Assembly (NCBI GenBank): GCA_903888395.1
Contig: CAISTO010000332.1
Coordinates: 1-29,611 of the forward strand
Length of the DNA stretch: 29,611 nt
Origin: an uncultured Bacteroidota bacterium
Lineage (GTDB): Bacteria > Bacteroidota > Bacteroidia > UKL13-3
Direction of reading: 5' to 3'
This document shows positions 15,112-23,490 of this stretch, piece by piece. Under the pieces are notes generated by a model. It was not told where the DNA came from, did no database searches, and worked only from the letters and a program-made list of their open reading frames with translations. The translations under genes and the position numbers were made by a program. Position 1 is the first letter of the stretch, and the number at the start of each line of letters is the position of its first letter.

Positions 15112-16299
15112 ATGGCTAAAGAAAAATTTGACCGTAGTAAACCACACGTAAACATTGGAACTATTGGACACGTAGATCACGGTAAAACTACATTAACAGC
15201 TGCTATCACTAAAGTATTAAGTGATGCAGGATTGTCAGAAGCTCGCTCATTCGAATCAATCGATTCAGCTCCTGAAGAAAAAGAACGCGGTATTACAATT
15301 AATACTGCTCACGTTGAATATTCAACTGCAAATCGTCACTACGCTCACGTAGATTGTCCAGGTCACGCGGATTATGTTAAGAACATGGTTACGGGTGCTG
15401 CTCAAATGGATGGTGCTATCCTTGTGGTTGCATCTACAGATGGTCCTATGCCTCAAACTCGCGAACATATTTTGTTAGCTCGTCAGGTTGGTGTTCCTAG
15501 AATCGTTGTATTCATGAACAAAGTGGATATGGTTGATGACGCAGAATTATTAGAAATCGTTGAAATGGAAATCCGTGATTTGTTAAACAAATACGAATAT
15601 CCTGGTGATGAAATTCCAGTTATCCAAGGTTCTGCTTTGGGTGGTTTGAATGGTGATGCTACTTGGGTTGCTAAAATCATGGAATTAATGAATGCAGTGG
15701 ATTCATACATTCCAGTTCCTCCTCGTTTAACTGAATTACCTTTCTTAATGCCAGTTGAAGATGTATTCTCAATTACAGGTCGTGGTACAGTTGCTACAGG
15801 TCGTATTGAGCGTGGTATCATCAACTCAAACGAAGGTGTTGAAATCATTGGTTTAGGTGCTGAAAAATTAACATCTACAGTTACTGGTGTTGAAATGTTC
15901 CGTAAAATTCTTGATAGAGGTGAAGCAGGTGACAACGTAGGTTTATTATTACGAGGTGTTGATAAAGAAGCTATCCGTAGAGGAATGGTTATTTGCAAGC
16001 CAGGTTCAGTAATGCCTCACACTGAATTCAAAGCTGAAATTTATGTATTATCAAAAGACGAAGGTGGACGTCACACTCCATTTTTTAACAAATACCGTCC
16101 TCAATTCTATTTCCGTACAACAGATGTTACAGGTGAAGTAGTTTTACCTGAAGGAATGGAAATGGTTATGCCTGGTGATAATGTTACTATTACTGTAAAA
16201 TTAATCAACCCAATCGCAATGGAAAAAAACTTACGTTTTGCTATTCGTGAAGGTGGTCGTACAGTAGGTGCTGGTCAGGTTACTGAAATATTGAAATAA
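15112..16299 (+). CDS. tuf: Translation elongation factor EF-Tu
   Basis: EF-Tu is the GTPase that carries aminoacyl-tRNA to the ribosomal A site. The 395-residue length is normal. The GTP-binding motifs are intact: GHVDHGKT at 19-26, the switch I region with ERGITINTAHVEY, DCPGHAD with the catalytic histidine, NKVD, and SAL in IQGSALGGL. Domains 2 and 3 follow, with GRGTVATGRIERG and the C-terminal GGRTVGAGQVTEILK. Codon use is visibly biased compared with neighbouring genes, as expected for a very highly expressed gene. It is read in one transcript with four upstream tRNAs and is followed by tRNA-Trp, secE and nusG. No Shine-Dalgarno sequence precedes the ATG. Confidence 0.99.
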   Translation: MAKEKFDRSKPHVNIGTIGHVDHGKTTLTAAITKVLSDAGLSEARSFESIDSAPEEKERGITINTAHVEYSTANRHYAHVDCPGHADYVKNMVTGAAQMDGAILVVASTDGPMPQTREHILLARQVGVPRIVVFMNKVDMVDDAELLEIVEMEIRDLLNKYEYPGDEIPVIQGSALGGLNGDATWVAKIMELMNAVDSYIPVPPRLTELPFLMPVEDVFSITGRGTVATGRIERGIINSNEGVEIIGLGAEKLTSTVTGVEMFRKILDRGEAGDNVGLLLRGVDKEAIRRGMVICKPGSVMPHTEFKAEIYVLSKDEGGRHTPFFNKYRPQFYFRTTDVTGEVVLPEGMEMVMPGDNVTITVKLINPIAMEKNLRFAIREGGRTVGAGQVTEILK

Positions 16300-16323
16300 T
16301 ATTTTTTATTATATTTACAATTG

Positions 16324-16356
16324 AATTTTGGGTAGAACTTGTTTCTGCCCAAAATT
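16324..16356 (+). terminator. Hairpin after tuf, possible partial terminator
   Basis: AATTTTGGGTAGAA (16324-16337) and TTCTGCCCAAAATT (16343-16356) pair over 14 bp with one G-U and a 5-nt loop. Only a broken T run (TATTGTCTAT) follows, so I expect attenuation or RNA processing before tRNA-Trp rather than complete termination. Confidence 0.55.
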
Positions 16357-16382
16357 TATTGTCTATATACATTTTGAAATTT

Positions 16383-16453
16383 AGGAGTGTAGTTCAAGGG
16401 TAGAATGTCGGTCTCCAAAACCGCTGATGGGAGTTCGAATCTCTCCACTCCTG
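16383..16453 (+). tRNA. tRNA-Trp(CCA)
   Basis: Acceptor stem AGGAGTG/CACTCCT with discriminator G, D arm AGTTCAAGGGTAGAAT, anticodon loop CTCCAAA (anticodon CCA) and T arm GGGAGTTCGAATCTCTC. The outer pair of the anticodon stem is a T-C mismatch, leaving four good pairs. Its place between tuf and secE is the usual one in this phylum. Confidence 0.95.
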
Positions 16454-16499
16454 CTAAATATTAAAGTGATAACAAGTAATATTGTAAACACAAAAAACT

Positions 16500-16694
16500 A
16501 TGAATAAAATTAAAGAATACGTAAAATTATCATACGATGAATTAATGAACAAAGTAACTTGGCCTACATGGGGTGAGTTGCAAGAAAGTACTATTATTGT
16601 TATGATAGCTGCATTATTAATTGCATTTGTAATTTTCATCATGGATTTAATTAGTAATGGCGGTTTAGGATTTTTTTACCAAATATTTAAGTAA
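16500..16694 (+). CDS. secE: Preprotein translocase subunit SecE
   Basis: SecE is the small essential clamp of the SecYEG translocon in the inner membrane. The 64-residue protein is the short single-helix form. An amphipathic N-terminus holds VKLSYDELMNKVTWPTWGEL, where the TWPT motif is typical of SecE, and one membrane helix follows at about residues 29-50 (STIIVMIAALLIAFVIFIMDLI). It begins 46 bp after tRNA-Trp and precedes nusG by 12 bp, the classical secE-nusG pair. Confidence 0.95.
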   Translation: MNKIKEYVKLSYDELMNKVTWPTWGELQESTIIVMIAALLIAFVIFIMDLISNGGLGFFYQIFK

Positions 16695-16706
16695 ACAAAT
16701 CAAAAA

Positions 16707-17252
16707 ATGATACAAGAACAATATAAATGGTATGTAGCCAGAGCAATTACCGGACAAGAAAAGAAGGTAAAAGCCCAAATAGAAATTGAGCTTGAAAGAG
16801 CGGGTTTAAGTGTTCATGTACCACAAATATTAATTCCAACTGAAAAAGTATATACAGTAAAAAATGGTAAAAAAGTAGCTAAGGAAAAAGCATATTTACC
16901 AGGATATATATTAATACAAGCTGAGTTAGTTGGTGAAGTTGGACATACTATTGAATCAATTAATGGAATAGTTGGTTTTTTAGGGGGTAAATCTACACCC
17001 GTTCCTTTACGTCAATCAGAAGTTGCTCGTATTTTAGGAAATGTAGATGCAATAGGTGAACAAGGAGAAGTAATGGATGAACCATTTATAGTTGGTGAAA
17101 CTGTTAAAGTAATAGACGGACCATTTAGTGGTTTTGATGGTGTGATTGAGGAAGTAAGTGAAGAGAAAAAGAAACTAAAAGTAATGGTAAAAATATTTGG
17201 AAGAAGAACTCCATTGGAGTTAAACTTTGTACAAGTAGAAAAAGAAAAGTAA
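16707..17252 (+). CDS. nusG: Transcription termination/antitermination protein NusG
   Basis: NusG binds the RNA polymerase clamp through its NGN domain, raises processivity and links polymerase to Rho or the ribosome through its KOW domain. The 181 residues show KWYVARAITGQEKKVKAQIEIELERAGL at the N-terminus, the middle LPGYILIQAEL and GIVGFLGGKSTPVPL, and a C-terminal KOW domain (about 127-165) with GETVKVIDGPFSGFDGVIEEV. All parts of the standard form are present, without inserted domains. It follows secE closely and precedes rplK. Confidence 0.97.
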   Translation: MIQEQYKWYVARAITGQEKKVKAQIEIELERAGLSVHVPQILIPTEKVYTVKNGKKVAKEKAYLPGYILIQAELVGEVGHTIESINGIVGFLGGKSTPVPLRQSEVARILGNVDAIGEQGEVMDEPFIVGETVKVIDGPFSGFDGVIEEVSEEKKKLKVMVKIFGRRTPLELNFVQVEKEK

Positions 17253-17275
17253 AATAACTGCTTGAATTTAAGAAA

Positions 17276-17308
17276 TATTATTGATGCTGCTTTCCACGAT
17301 CAACAATA
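17276..17308 (+). promoter_or_regulatory. Stem-loop in the rplK leader
   Basis: In the 94-bp nusG-rplK gap, TATT-A-TTGAT (17276-17285) pairs with ATCAA-C-AATA (17299-17308) with one A/C mismatch around a 13-nt loop. In many bacteria ribosomal protein L1 represses the L11-L1 operon by binding such a leader. Whether this one mimics the L1 site of 23S rRNA I cannot tell by eye. Confidence 0.35.
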
Positions 17309-17346
17309 TAGACTAAACTAAAAGTAATTTTTATAAATAAACAAAA

Positions 17347-17784
17347 ATGGCAAAAGAATTAGTAGGATATGTAAAATTGCAGGTAAAAGGCGGAAGCGCT
17401 AACCCTGCACCCCCAATTGGACCTGCATTAGGTTCAAAAGGTATAAATATCATGGAGTTTTGCAAGCAATTTAATGCTCGTACCCAAGATAGACCTGGTA
17501 AAATATTACCAGTTGTAATTTCATTTTATAGTGATAAGTCTTTTGACTTCATCATTAAAACACCTCCAGTAGCCTCTCAATTGCTGGATGCGGCAAAAAT
17601 CAAAAGTGGTTCTGCTGAATCTAACCGTAAGAAAGTTGGTTCAGTAACTTGGGATCAAGTACGTGATATAGCTGCAGATAAAATGCAAGATATGAACTGC
17701 TTTAAAGTAGAATCAGCCATGAAAATGGTAGCAGGTTCAGCTCGCTCTATGGGCATTACCGTTACGGGTGATAGTCCATTTTAA
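17347..17784 (+). CDS. rplK: 50S ribosomal protein L11
   Basis: L11 (uL11) sits at the base of the L7/L12 stalk in the GTPase-associated centre on 23S rRNA. The 145-residue length is standard. The N-terminal domain shows GYVKLQVKGGSANPAPPIGPALGSKGINIMEFCKQFNA with the conserved proline-rich PAPPIGPALG, and the C-terminal RNA-binding domain shows KIKSGSAESNRKKVGSVTWDQVRDIAADKM and AGSARSMGITV. It begins the L11-L1-L10-L12 run, with 24 bp to rplA. Confidence 0.98.
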   Translation: MAKELVGYVKLQVKGGSANPAPPIGPALGSKGINIMEFCKQFNARTQDRPGKILPVVISFYSDKSFDFIIKTPPVASQLLDAAKIKSGSAESNRKKVGSVTWDQVRDIAADKMQDMNCFKVESAMKMVAGSARSMGITVTGDSPF

Positions 17785-17808
17785 AATTAATTTTTAGAAA
17801 GTAAAACA

Positions 17809-18507
17809 ATGGCAAGGATCAGCAAAAAAAGAAAAGAAGTTCTCAAGAAAATTGAGATAAACAAAAAATACACTTTGTCTGACGCGTCAAAATTAGTTAA
17901 AGAAATTTCTTATACTAAATTTGATTCATCTGTAGATATTGATGTACGCTTGGGAGTTGACCCTAAAAAAGCCAATCAAATGGTACGCGGTGTGGTAAGT
18001 TTACCACATGGCACTGGAAAAGACGTTCGTGTATTAGCATTAGTACCTCCTGATAAGGAAGCTGAAGCACGCGAAGCCGGAGCAGACCATGTAGGTTTGG
18101 ATGAATACATCCAAAAGATTGAGCAAGGATGGGTTGACATTGATATTATTGTAACAATGCCTTCGGTAATGGCTAAATTAGGTAAACTAGGTAGAATACT
18201 TGGACCTCGTAATTTAATGCCAAATCCTAAATCAGGTACAGTTACTATGGAAATTGGTAAAGCTGTAAAAGAAGTAAAAGCTGGTAAAATTGATTTTAAA
18301 GTTGATAAAGAAGGAGCAATCCACGCATCAATTGGTAAATCATCAATGGAACCACAAAAATTATTTGAAAATGCAGTTGAATTAATTTCAGCAATTAACA
18401 AACTAAAACCATCAGCGGCAAAAGGAACTTACTTAAAAGGTGTAAGCCTAAGTAGTACCATGAGTCCTGGTCTTTCAGTAGATACTAAATCAATTCCTGG
18501 CATTTAA
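17809..18507 (+). CDS. rplA: 50S ribosomal protein L1
   Basis: L1 (uL1) forms the mobile stalk at the E site and in many bacteria represses its own operon. The 232 residues are full length. Recognisable blocks are KYTLSDASKLVKEISYTKFDSSVDIDVRLGVDPKKANQMVRGVVSLPHGTGK, then the second domain with PSVMAKLGKLGRILGPRNLMPNPKSGTVT, and the C-terminal GTYLKGVSLSSTMSPGLSVDT. It lies 24 bp after rplK and 18 bp before rplJ, so they share one message. Confidence 0.98.
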   Translation: MARISKKRKEVLKKIEINKKYTLSDASKLVKEISYTKFDSSVDIDVRLGVDPKKANQMVRGVVSLPHGTGKDVRVLALVPPDKEAEAREAGADHVGLDEYIQKIEQGWVDIDIIVTMPSVMAKLGKLGRILGPRNLMPNPKSGTVTMEIGKAVKEVKAGKIDFKVDKEGAIHASIGKSSMEPQKLFENAVELISAINKLKPSAAKGTYLKGVSLSSTMSPGLSVDTKSIPGI

Positions 18508-18525
18508 TTTTATAAAACAACAGTT

Positions 18526-19050
18526 ATGACAAAACACGAAAAAAATGAAGTGATAGATAACTTGGCTGGTTTATTTAACGAGTTTAAGAATATTTATGTA
18601 ACTAATGTAGCTAGTTTAAATGCTAAACAAACAAGCCTATTACGCGGTGAACTTTTTAAATCAGGTATTACTATGCAAATTGCAAAAAATACATTGATTG
18701 AAAAAGCAATGGAACGCAGTGGTAGAGATTTTGGTAAATTAAGTGAAACCCTAGTTGGAAATACTGCACTTATGTTTTGCCACGAAATGAAAGAGCCTGC
18801 AAAGGCAATTAAAGCATTCCGTAAAAAAACAGCAATTCCTTATTTAAAAGGTGCAGCAATTGACGTTGATATATTTATTGGCGACAATCAATTAGATACA
18901 TTGATGGCTCTTAAAACTAAAAATGAGCTTATTGGTGAAATCATTGGTTTATTACAAAGTCCAGCTAAAAATGTTATTGGTGCATTACAAGCTTCAGGCG
19001 GAGGAAAAATTGCAGGCTTAGTAAAAACGTTATCTGAGCGTCCTGAATAA
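18526..19050 (+). CDS. rplJ: 50S ribosomal protein L10
   Basis: L10 (uL10) anchors dimers of L7/L12 to the ribosome. The 174 residues show the N-terminal rRNA- and L11-binding part (VIDNLAGLFNEFKNIYVTNVASLNAKQTSLLRGELFKSGITMQIAKNTLIEKAM, then LSETLVGNTALMF) and a C-terminal helix (GLLQSPAKNVIGALQASGGGKIAGLVKTLSERPE) that binds L12 dimers. Only 18 bp separate it from rplA, so there is no room here for a separate L10 leader structure like that of E. coli. Confidence 0.97.
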   Translation: MTKHEKNEVIDNLAGLFNEFKNIYVTNVASLNAKQTSLLRGELFKSGITMQIAKNTLIEKAMERSGRDFGKLSETLVGNTALMFCHEMKEPAKAIKAFRKKTAIPYLKGAAIDVDIFIGDNQLDTLMALKTKNELIGEIIGLLQSPAKNVIGALQASGGGKIAGLVKTLSERPE

Positions 19051-19104
19051 ATCAGAATTAAATAAATTTATTAATCAAAAAAAACAAAAATAAAAAATAC
19101 AATC

Positions 19105-19476
19105 ATGGCAGATTTAAAAGCGTTCGCAGAACAATTAGTTAACCTTTCAGTGAAAGATGTTAATGAATTAGCAAAAATTTTAAAAGACGAGTATGGCATC
19201 GAGCCTGCTGCTGCAGCTGCTGCTGCCGCTGCACCTGCTGCTGCTGCTGCAGAAGCAGTAGAGCAATCTTCTTTCGATGTAATATTGAAAAGTGCTGGTC
19301 AAGCTAAATTAAATGTAGTTAAAGTGGTAAAAGACTTAACTGGATTAGGTTTGAAAGAAGCAAAAGAATTAGTTGATGGTGCTCCAAAAGCAATCAAAAC
19401 TGGTGTTGATAAAACAGAAGCTGAAAGCTTAAAAGCTACTCTAGAAGCAGCTGGTGCTGAAGTTGAAGTAAAGTAA
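19105..19476 (+). CDS. rplL: 50S ribosomal protein L7/L12
   Basis: L7/L12 (bL12) is the multi-copy stalk protein that recruits translational GTPases. The 123 residues comprise the N-terminal dimerisation helix region (1-30), an alanine- and proline-rich hinge at about 34-51, encoded by a GCT/GCA-rich run, and the C-terminal globular domain with FDVILKSAGQAKLNVVKVVKDLTGLGLKEAKELVDGAPK. It is followed by three terminator-like hairpins before rpoB. Confidence 0.98.
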   Translation: MADLKAFAEQLVNLSVKDVNELAKILKDEYGIEPAAAAAAAAAPAAAAAEAVEQSSFDVILKSAGQAKLNVVKVVKDLTGLGLKEAKELVDGAPKAIKTGVDKTEAESLKATLEAAGAEVEVK

Positions 19477-19498
19477 TTTCAACCACTAAATATCAGAC

Positions 19499-19526
19499 TT
19501 GACCCCAGCAATTTGCTGCGGGTCAA
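19499..19526 (+). terminator. First hairpin in the rplL-rpoB gap
   Basis: TTGACCC pairs with GGGTCAA and the inner CAGCA with TGCTG around ATT, with one bulged C. It is GC-rich for this genome and is followed by the broken run TTCTGCTTTTT. It probably lowers readthrough from the abundant ribosomal-protein message into rpoB. Confidence 0.65.
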
Positions 19527-19537
19527 TTCTGCTTTTT

Positions 19538-19564
19538 AAAAAAAGCTAAATTTTAGCTTTTTTT
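19538..19564 (+). terminator. Second hairpin in the rplL-rpoB gap
   Basis: AAAAAAAGCTAAA (19538-19550) pairs with TTTAGCTTTTTTT (19552-19564) around a single T, giving a stem that ends in a T7 run. It has an intrinsic-terminator form on both strands, but with a weak stem. Confidence 0.6.
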
Positions 19565-19589
19565 ATATCGTTTTATAACGGTATTTTTT
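19565..19589 (+). terminator. Third hairpin in the rplL-rpoB gap
   Basis: ATATCGTT (19565-19572) pairs with AACGGTAT (19577-19584), including one T-G pair, around TTAT, and T residues continue to 19589. It abuts the second hairpin, so the three structures follow one another within 91 bp. Confidence 0.45.
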
Positions 19590-19660
19590 GGTTTTATTCA
19601 ACCTTAAAAAATGAATTTACATAAAATTGATATCGTTCTCAATTTAAAAAAAATATTACA

Positions 19661-22600
19661 TTGACTAACAGAACTATAACACCAGAGGGTAGAATTACCT
19701 TCGCCAAGGTAAAACCAGTTATTGATTATCCAGATTTTTTGGATGTTCAACTAGAATCTTTTAGAGAATTTTTTCAGTTAGATACTACTTCAGAAAGTAG
19801 AGCTAATGAAGGTCTTTTCAAAGTTTTTCAGGAAAATTTCCCAATTAGCGATACTCGTAGCATATTTACTTTAGAATTTCTAGATTATTTTGTTGACCCA
19901 CCACGTTATTCAATAGAAGAATGTATTGAAAGAGGTTTGACTTATAATGTTCCTTTAAAAGCTAAATTAAAATTAAGCTGTAATGATCCTGAACATGAAG
20001 ATTTTCAAACTATTGTACAAGATGTTTATTTAGGAACTATTCCTTACATGACTCCAAGTGGTACTTTTTGTATCAATGGAGCCGAACGTGTTATTGTATC
20101 GCAATTACATCGTTCTCCAGGAGTATTTTTTGGACAATCATACCATACAAATGGTACAAAATTATACTCAGCCAGAGTAATTCCTTTTAAAGGTAGCTGG
20201 ATTGAGTTTGCTACTGACGTAAATAACGTTATGTATGCTTACATTGATAGAAAAAAGAAGTTTCCTGTTACCACGTTATTACGTGCAATTGGTTACGAAT
20301 CTGATAAAGATATATTAAACTTATTTGACTTAGCTGAAGAAATTAAAGTTAGTAAAGCAGGTTTGAAAAAAGTATTAGGTCGCAAATTGGCTGCTCGCGT
20401 TCTTAGAACTTGGGTAGAAGATTTTGTGGATGAAGATACAGGTGAAGTTGTTTCAATTGAACGTAACGAAGTAATTATTGAACGCGATACTACAATTGAA
20501 GATAATCACATTGAAATGATTTTAGAAGCTGATGTTAAAAACATCATCTTGCATAAAAATGAAAGCAATCATAATGAGTTTGCAACTATTTTAAATACTT
20601 TACAAAAAGATACTTCAAATAGTGCTAAAGAAGCTCACGAACATATTTATAGACAATTACGTAACGCAGATCCACCTGATGAAGAAACGGCTCGTGGTGT
20701 AATTGAGAAATTATTCTTCTCTGATAAACGTTATGATTTAGGTGAAGTTGGTCGTTACCGTATCAACAGAAAATTAAACAAAAATGAGTCATTAGATAAC
20801 CGCGTGTTATCAAAAGATGATATCGTTTCTATTATAAAATACTTAATTGAATTATCTAATTCACGTGCAGATGTGGATGATATTGACCATTTAAGTAACA
20901 GACGTGTAAGAACGGTTGGTGAACAATTATACTCTCAATTTGGCGTTGGATTAGCTCGTATGAGTAGAACAATCCGTGAGCGTATGAACATTCGCGATAA
21001 CGAAGTTTTTACACCTCAAGATTTGATAAATGCTAAAACATTATCATCTGTTATTAATTCATTTTTTGGAACAAATCAATTGTCTCAATTTATGGATCAA
21101 ACCAATCCATTAGCTGAAATTACTCACAAAAGAAGATTATCTGCCCTAGGGCCAGGTGGACTTTCTAGAGAGAGAGCCGGTTTTGAGGTTCGTGACGTAC
21201 ATTACACCCACTATGGTCGTTTGTGTACTATTGAAACTCCTGAAGGACCAAATATTGGATTGATTTCTTCTTTATGTGTTCATGCAAAAATTAATAGCAT
21301 GGGCTTTATTGAAACTCCTTATTTAAAAGTAGAAAACGGAATTGTTTCTGTTGGAAAACCAGTTACTTTTTTAAGTGCTGAAGATGAAGAAGGAATGGTT
21401 ATTGCTCAATCAGATGCGAAATATGATGACAAAACAGGTTTATTTACTGATTTAAAAGTAAAAGCACGTTTTGAAGGAGATTTTCCAATGGTGGAGCCTG
21501 ATAAATTACAATTTATGGATATTGCTCCAAATCAAATTGTATCTATTGCCGCAAGTATGATTCCATTTTTGGAACATAATGATGCGAATAGAGCTTTGAT
21601 GGGATCAAACATGCAACGTCAAGCAGTTCCTTTATTACGTCCTGAAGCACCAGTTGTTGGTACAGGATTAGAAGGAAAAATTGCTCGTGATAGTCGTAAT
21701 TTATTATTAGCTGAAGGTAATGGTACTGTAGAATATGTGGATGGTAATGAAATCAGAATTCGTTACGAACAAACAGAATCTGATAAGTTGGTTAGCTTTA
21801 GTACAGATACTAAAACTTATAAATTAACTAAATTCTTACGTACCAATCAAAATACTTGTATTAACCTTAGACCAATTGTTAAAAAAGGTCAAAAAGTTAC
21901 AAAAGGTAATGTTTTGTGTGAAGGTTATGCTACTCAAGGTGGTGAATTAGCAATTGGAAGAAACTTAAAAGTTGCTTTCATGCCATGGCAAGGAAATAAC
22001 TTTGAAGATGCTATTGTTATTAGCGAACGCGTTACCAAAGAAGATATTTTTACTTCTATTCACATTACTGAATATGAATTAGAAGTGAGAGATACAAAAC
22101 GTGGTGAAGAAGAGTTAACAAATGATATCCCAAATGTTAGCGAAGATGCAACCCGTAATTTGGACGAAAATGGTTTGATTAGAGTAGGATGTGAAGTTTT
22201 TGATGGTGATATATTAATTGGTAAAATTACTCCAAAGGGAGAAACTGAGCCTTCGCCTGAAGAAAAATTATTGCGTGCTATTTTTGGAGATAAAGCTGGT
22301 GATGTAAAAGATGCTTCATTAAAAGCTTCTCCATCTACTGCAGGTGTTGTTATTGAGAAAAAATTATTTGCTCGTATCAAAAAAGATAAAGCAGGTAAAG
22401 CAGAAGATAAAACAAAAATTGCTAAATTAAACGAAGAACACGATAAAAATAGAGGAGCAATTAAATCTATTTTAGTTGAAAAATTATTTACTATTTTAAC
22501 TGGTAAAACGAGTCAAGGTGTAATGAATGTTTATGGTGAAGAATTAATTTCGAAAGGAACTAAGTTTACCATGAAAAATTTAGGAGAAGTTGATTTTACT

Positions 22601-23479
22601 AATGTAAATGCAAATAATTGGAGTACTGATGCTGAGAAAAATGATTTAATCAAACAAATTTTATCAAATTACAAAAACAGAATAAACCAAGTATTAGCTG
22701 ACTTTAGACGCAAAGAATATGCAATTAGCGTAGGTGATGAATTACCAACAGGTATTTTGAAATTAGCTAAAGTTTATATTGCTCAAAAACGTAAGTTAAA
22801 AGTAGGTGATAAAATGGCCGGTCGTCATGGAAATAAAGGAATCGTGGCACGTATTGTACGTGACGAGGATTTACCGTTCCAAGAAGATGGTAAGCCAGTT
22901 GATATTGTTTTGAATCCTTTGGGTGTACCTTCTCGTATGAATTTAGGACAGATTTACGAAACTGTTTTAGGTTGGGCCGGTATTGAATTAGGTTTAAAAT
23001 TTGCAACACCAATTTTTGACGGTGCTTCTGATGATGACGTATTAGAGTTTACTCGCAAAGCGGGAATTCCTGATTGGGGTAAAACTTATTTATATGATGG
23101 TTTAACCGGAGAACGTTTTGATCAACCAACAACTGTAGGTGTAATTTATATGATTAAATTAGGTCACATGGTTGATGATAAAATGCATGCTCGTTCTATT
23201 GGTCCATATTCATTAATTACTCAACAGCCTTTAGGTGGTAAAGCACAATTTGGAGGTCAGCGTTTTGGAGAGATGGAGGTTTGGGCTTTAGAAGCATATG
23301 GTGCATCAAATATTTTACAAGAAATTTTAACAATAAAATCTGATGATATTATTGGTAGAGCAAAAGCTTATGAAGCCATTGTAAAAGGTGATAATTTACC
23401 ACAACCTGGAATTCCAGAATCATTCAATGTATTATTACATGAATTAAGAGGATTAGGTTTAGATGTAACGTTAGAATAA
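19661..23479 (+). CDS. rpoB: DNA-directed RNA polymerase subunit beta
   Basis: This is the catalytic-core beta subunit of RNA polymerase, 1272 residues. The rifampicin-binding region starts at G470 (GTNQLSQFMDQ) and runs to S494 in HKRRLSALG. The residues equivalent to E. coli D516, H526 and S531 are the usual D479, H489 and S494, so no classical resistance substitution is seen. Other landmarks are GRLCTIETPEGPNIGLI, the GNNFEDAI block, KLKVGDKMAGRHGNKG and the C-terminal GGQRFGEMEVWALEAYGA. The start is TTG at 19661: the frame has a stop at 19628-19630, no ATG lies between it and the conserved N-terminus, and the next in-frame ATG is far inside the protein. It follows three hairpins after rplL and is followed by another before rpoC. 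Confidence 0.98.
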   Translation: MTNRTITPEGRITFAKVKPVIDYPDFLDVQLESFREFFQLDTTSESRANEGLFKVFQENFPISDTRSIFTLEFLDYFVDPPRYSIEECIERGLTYNVPLKAKLKLSCNDPEHEDFQTIVQDVYLGTIPYMTPSGTFCINGAERVIVSQLHRSPGVFFGQSYHTNGTKLYSARVIPFKGSWIEFATDVNNVMYAYIDRKKKFPVTTLLRAIGYESDKDILNLFDLAEEIKVSKAGLKKVLGRKLAARVLRTWVEDFVDEDTGEVVSIERNEVIIERDTTIEDNHIEMILEADVKNIILHKNESNHNEFATILNTLQKDTSNSAKEAHEHIYRQLRNADPPDEETARGVIEKLFFSDKRYDLGEVGRYRINRKLNKNESLDNRVLSKDDIVSIIKYLIELSNSRADVDDIDHLSNRRVRTVGEQLYSQFGVGLARMSRTIRERMNIRDNEVFTPQDLINAKTLSSVINSFFGTNQLSQFMDQTNPLAEITHKRRLSALGPGGLSRERAGFEVRDVHYTHYGRLCTIETPEGPNIGLISSLCVHAKINSMGFIETPYLKVENGIVSVGKPVTFLSAEDEEGMVIAQSDAKYDDKTGLFTDLKVKARFEGDFPMVEPDKLQFMDIAPNQIVSIAASMIPFLEHNDANRALMGSNMQRQAVPLLRPEAPVVGTGLEGKIARDSRNLLLAEGNGTVEYVDGNEIRIRYEQTESDKLVSFSTDTKTYKLTKFLRTNQNTCINLRPIVKKGQKVTKGNVLCEGYATQGGELAIGRNLKVAFMPWQGNNFEDAIVISERVTKEDIFTSIHITEYELEVRDTKRGEEELTNDIPNVSEDATRNLDENGLIRVGCEVFDGDILIGKITPKGETEPSPEEKLLRAIFGDKAGDVKDASLKASPSTAGVVIEKKLFARIKKDKAGKAEDKTKIAKLNEEHDKNRGAIKSILVEKLFTILTGKTSQGVMNVYGEELISKGTKFTMKNLGEVDFTNVNANNWSTDAEKNDLIKQILSNYKNRINQVLADFRRKEYAISVGDELPTGILKLAKVYIAQKRKLKVGDKMAGRHGNKGIVARIVRDEDLPFQEDGKPVDIVLNPLGVPSRMNLGQIYETVLGWAGIELGLKFATPIFDGASDDDVLEFTRKAGIPDWGKTYLYDGLTGERFDQPTTVGVIYMIKLGHMVDDKMHARSIGPYSLITQQPLGGKAQFGGQRFGEMEVWALEAYGASNILQEILTIKSDDIIGRAKAYEAIVKGDNLPQPGIPESFNVLLHELRGLGLDVTLE

Positions 23480-23490
23480 ATTATTTAAGT

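Noticed and set aside
15483..15998. Long minus-strand open frame opposite tuf, and similar antisense frames opposite clpB, rplA, rpoB and rpoC
   Set aside because: They lie wholly inside strongly identified genes, have no family resemblance, promoter or sensible composition, and follow from the codon bias of the sense gene.
19201..19260. GCT/GCA run in rplL as a slippage locus
   Set aside because: It encodes the normal Ala-rich hinge of L7/L12, and frame and length are standard.
20990..21150. Rifampicin-resistance changes in rpoB
   Set aside because: The positions equivalent to E. coli S512, D516, H526 and S531 carry the usual residues; the few differences (T471, N472, T481, A485, L493) are conservative and look like lineage variation.
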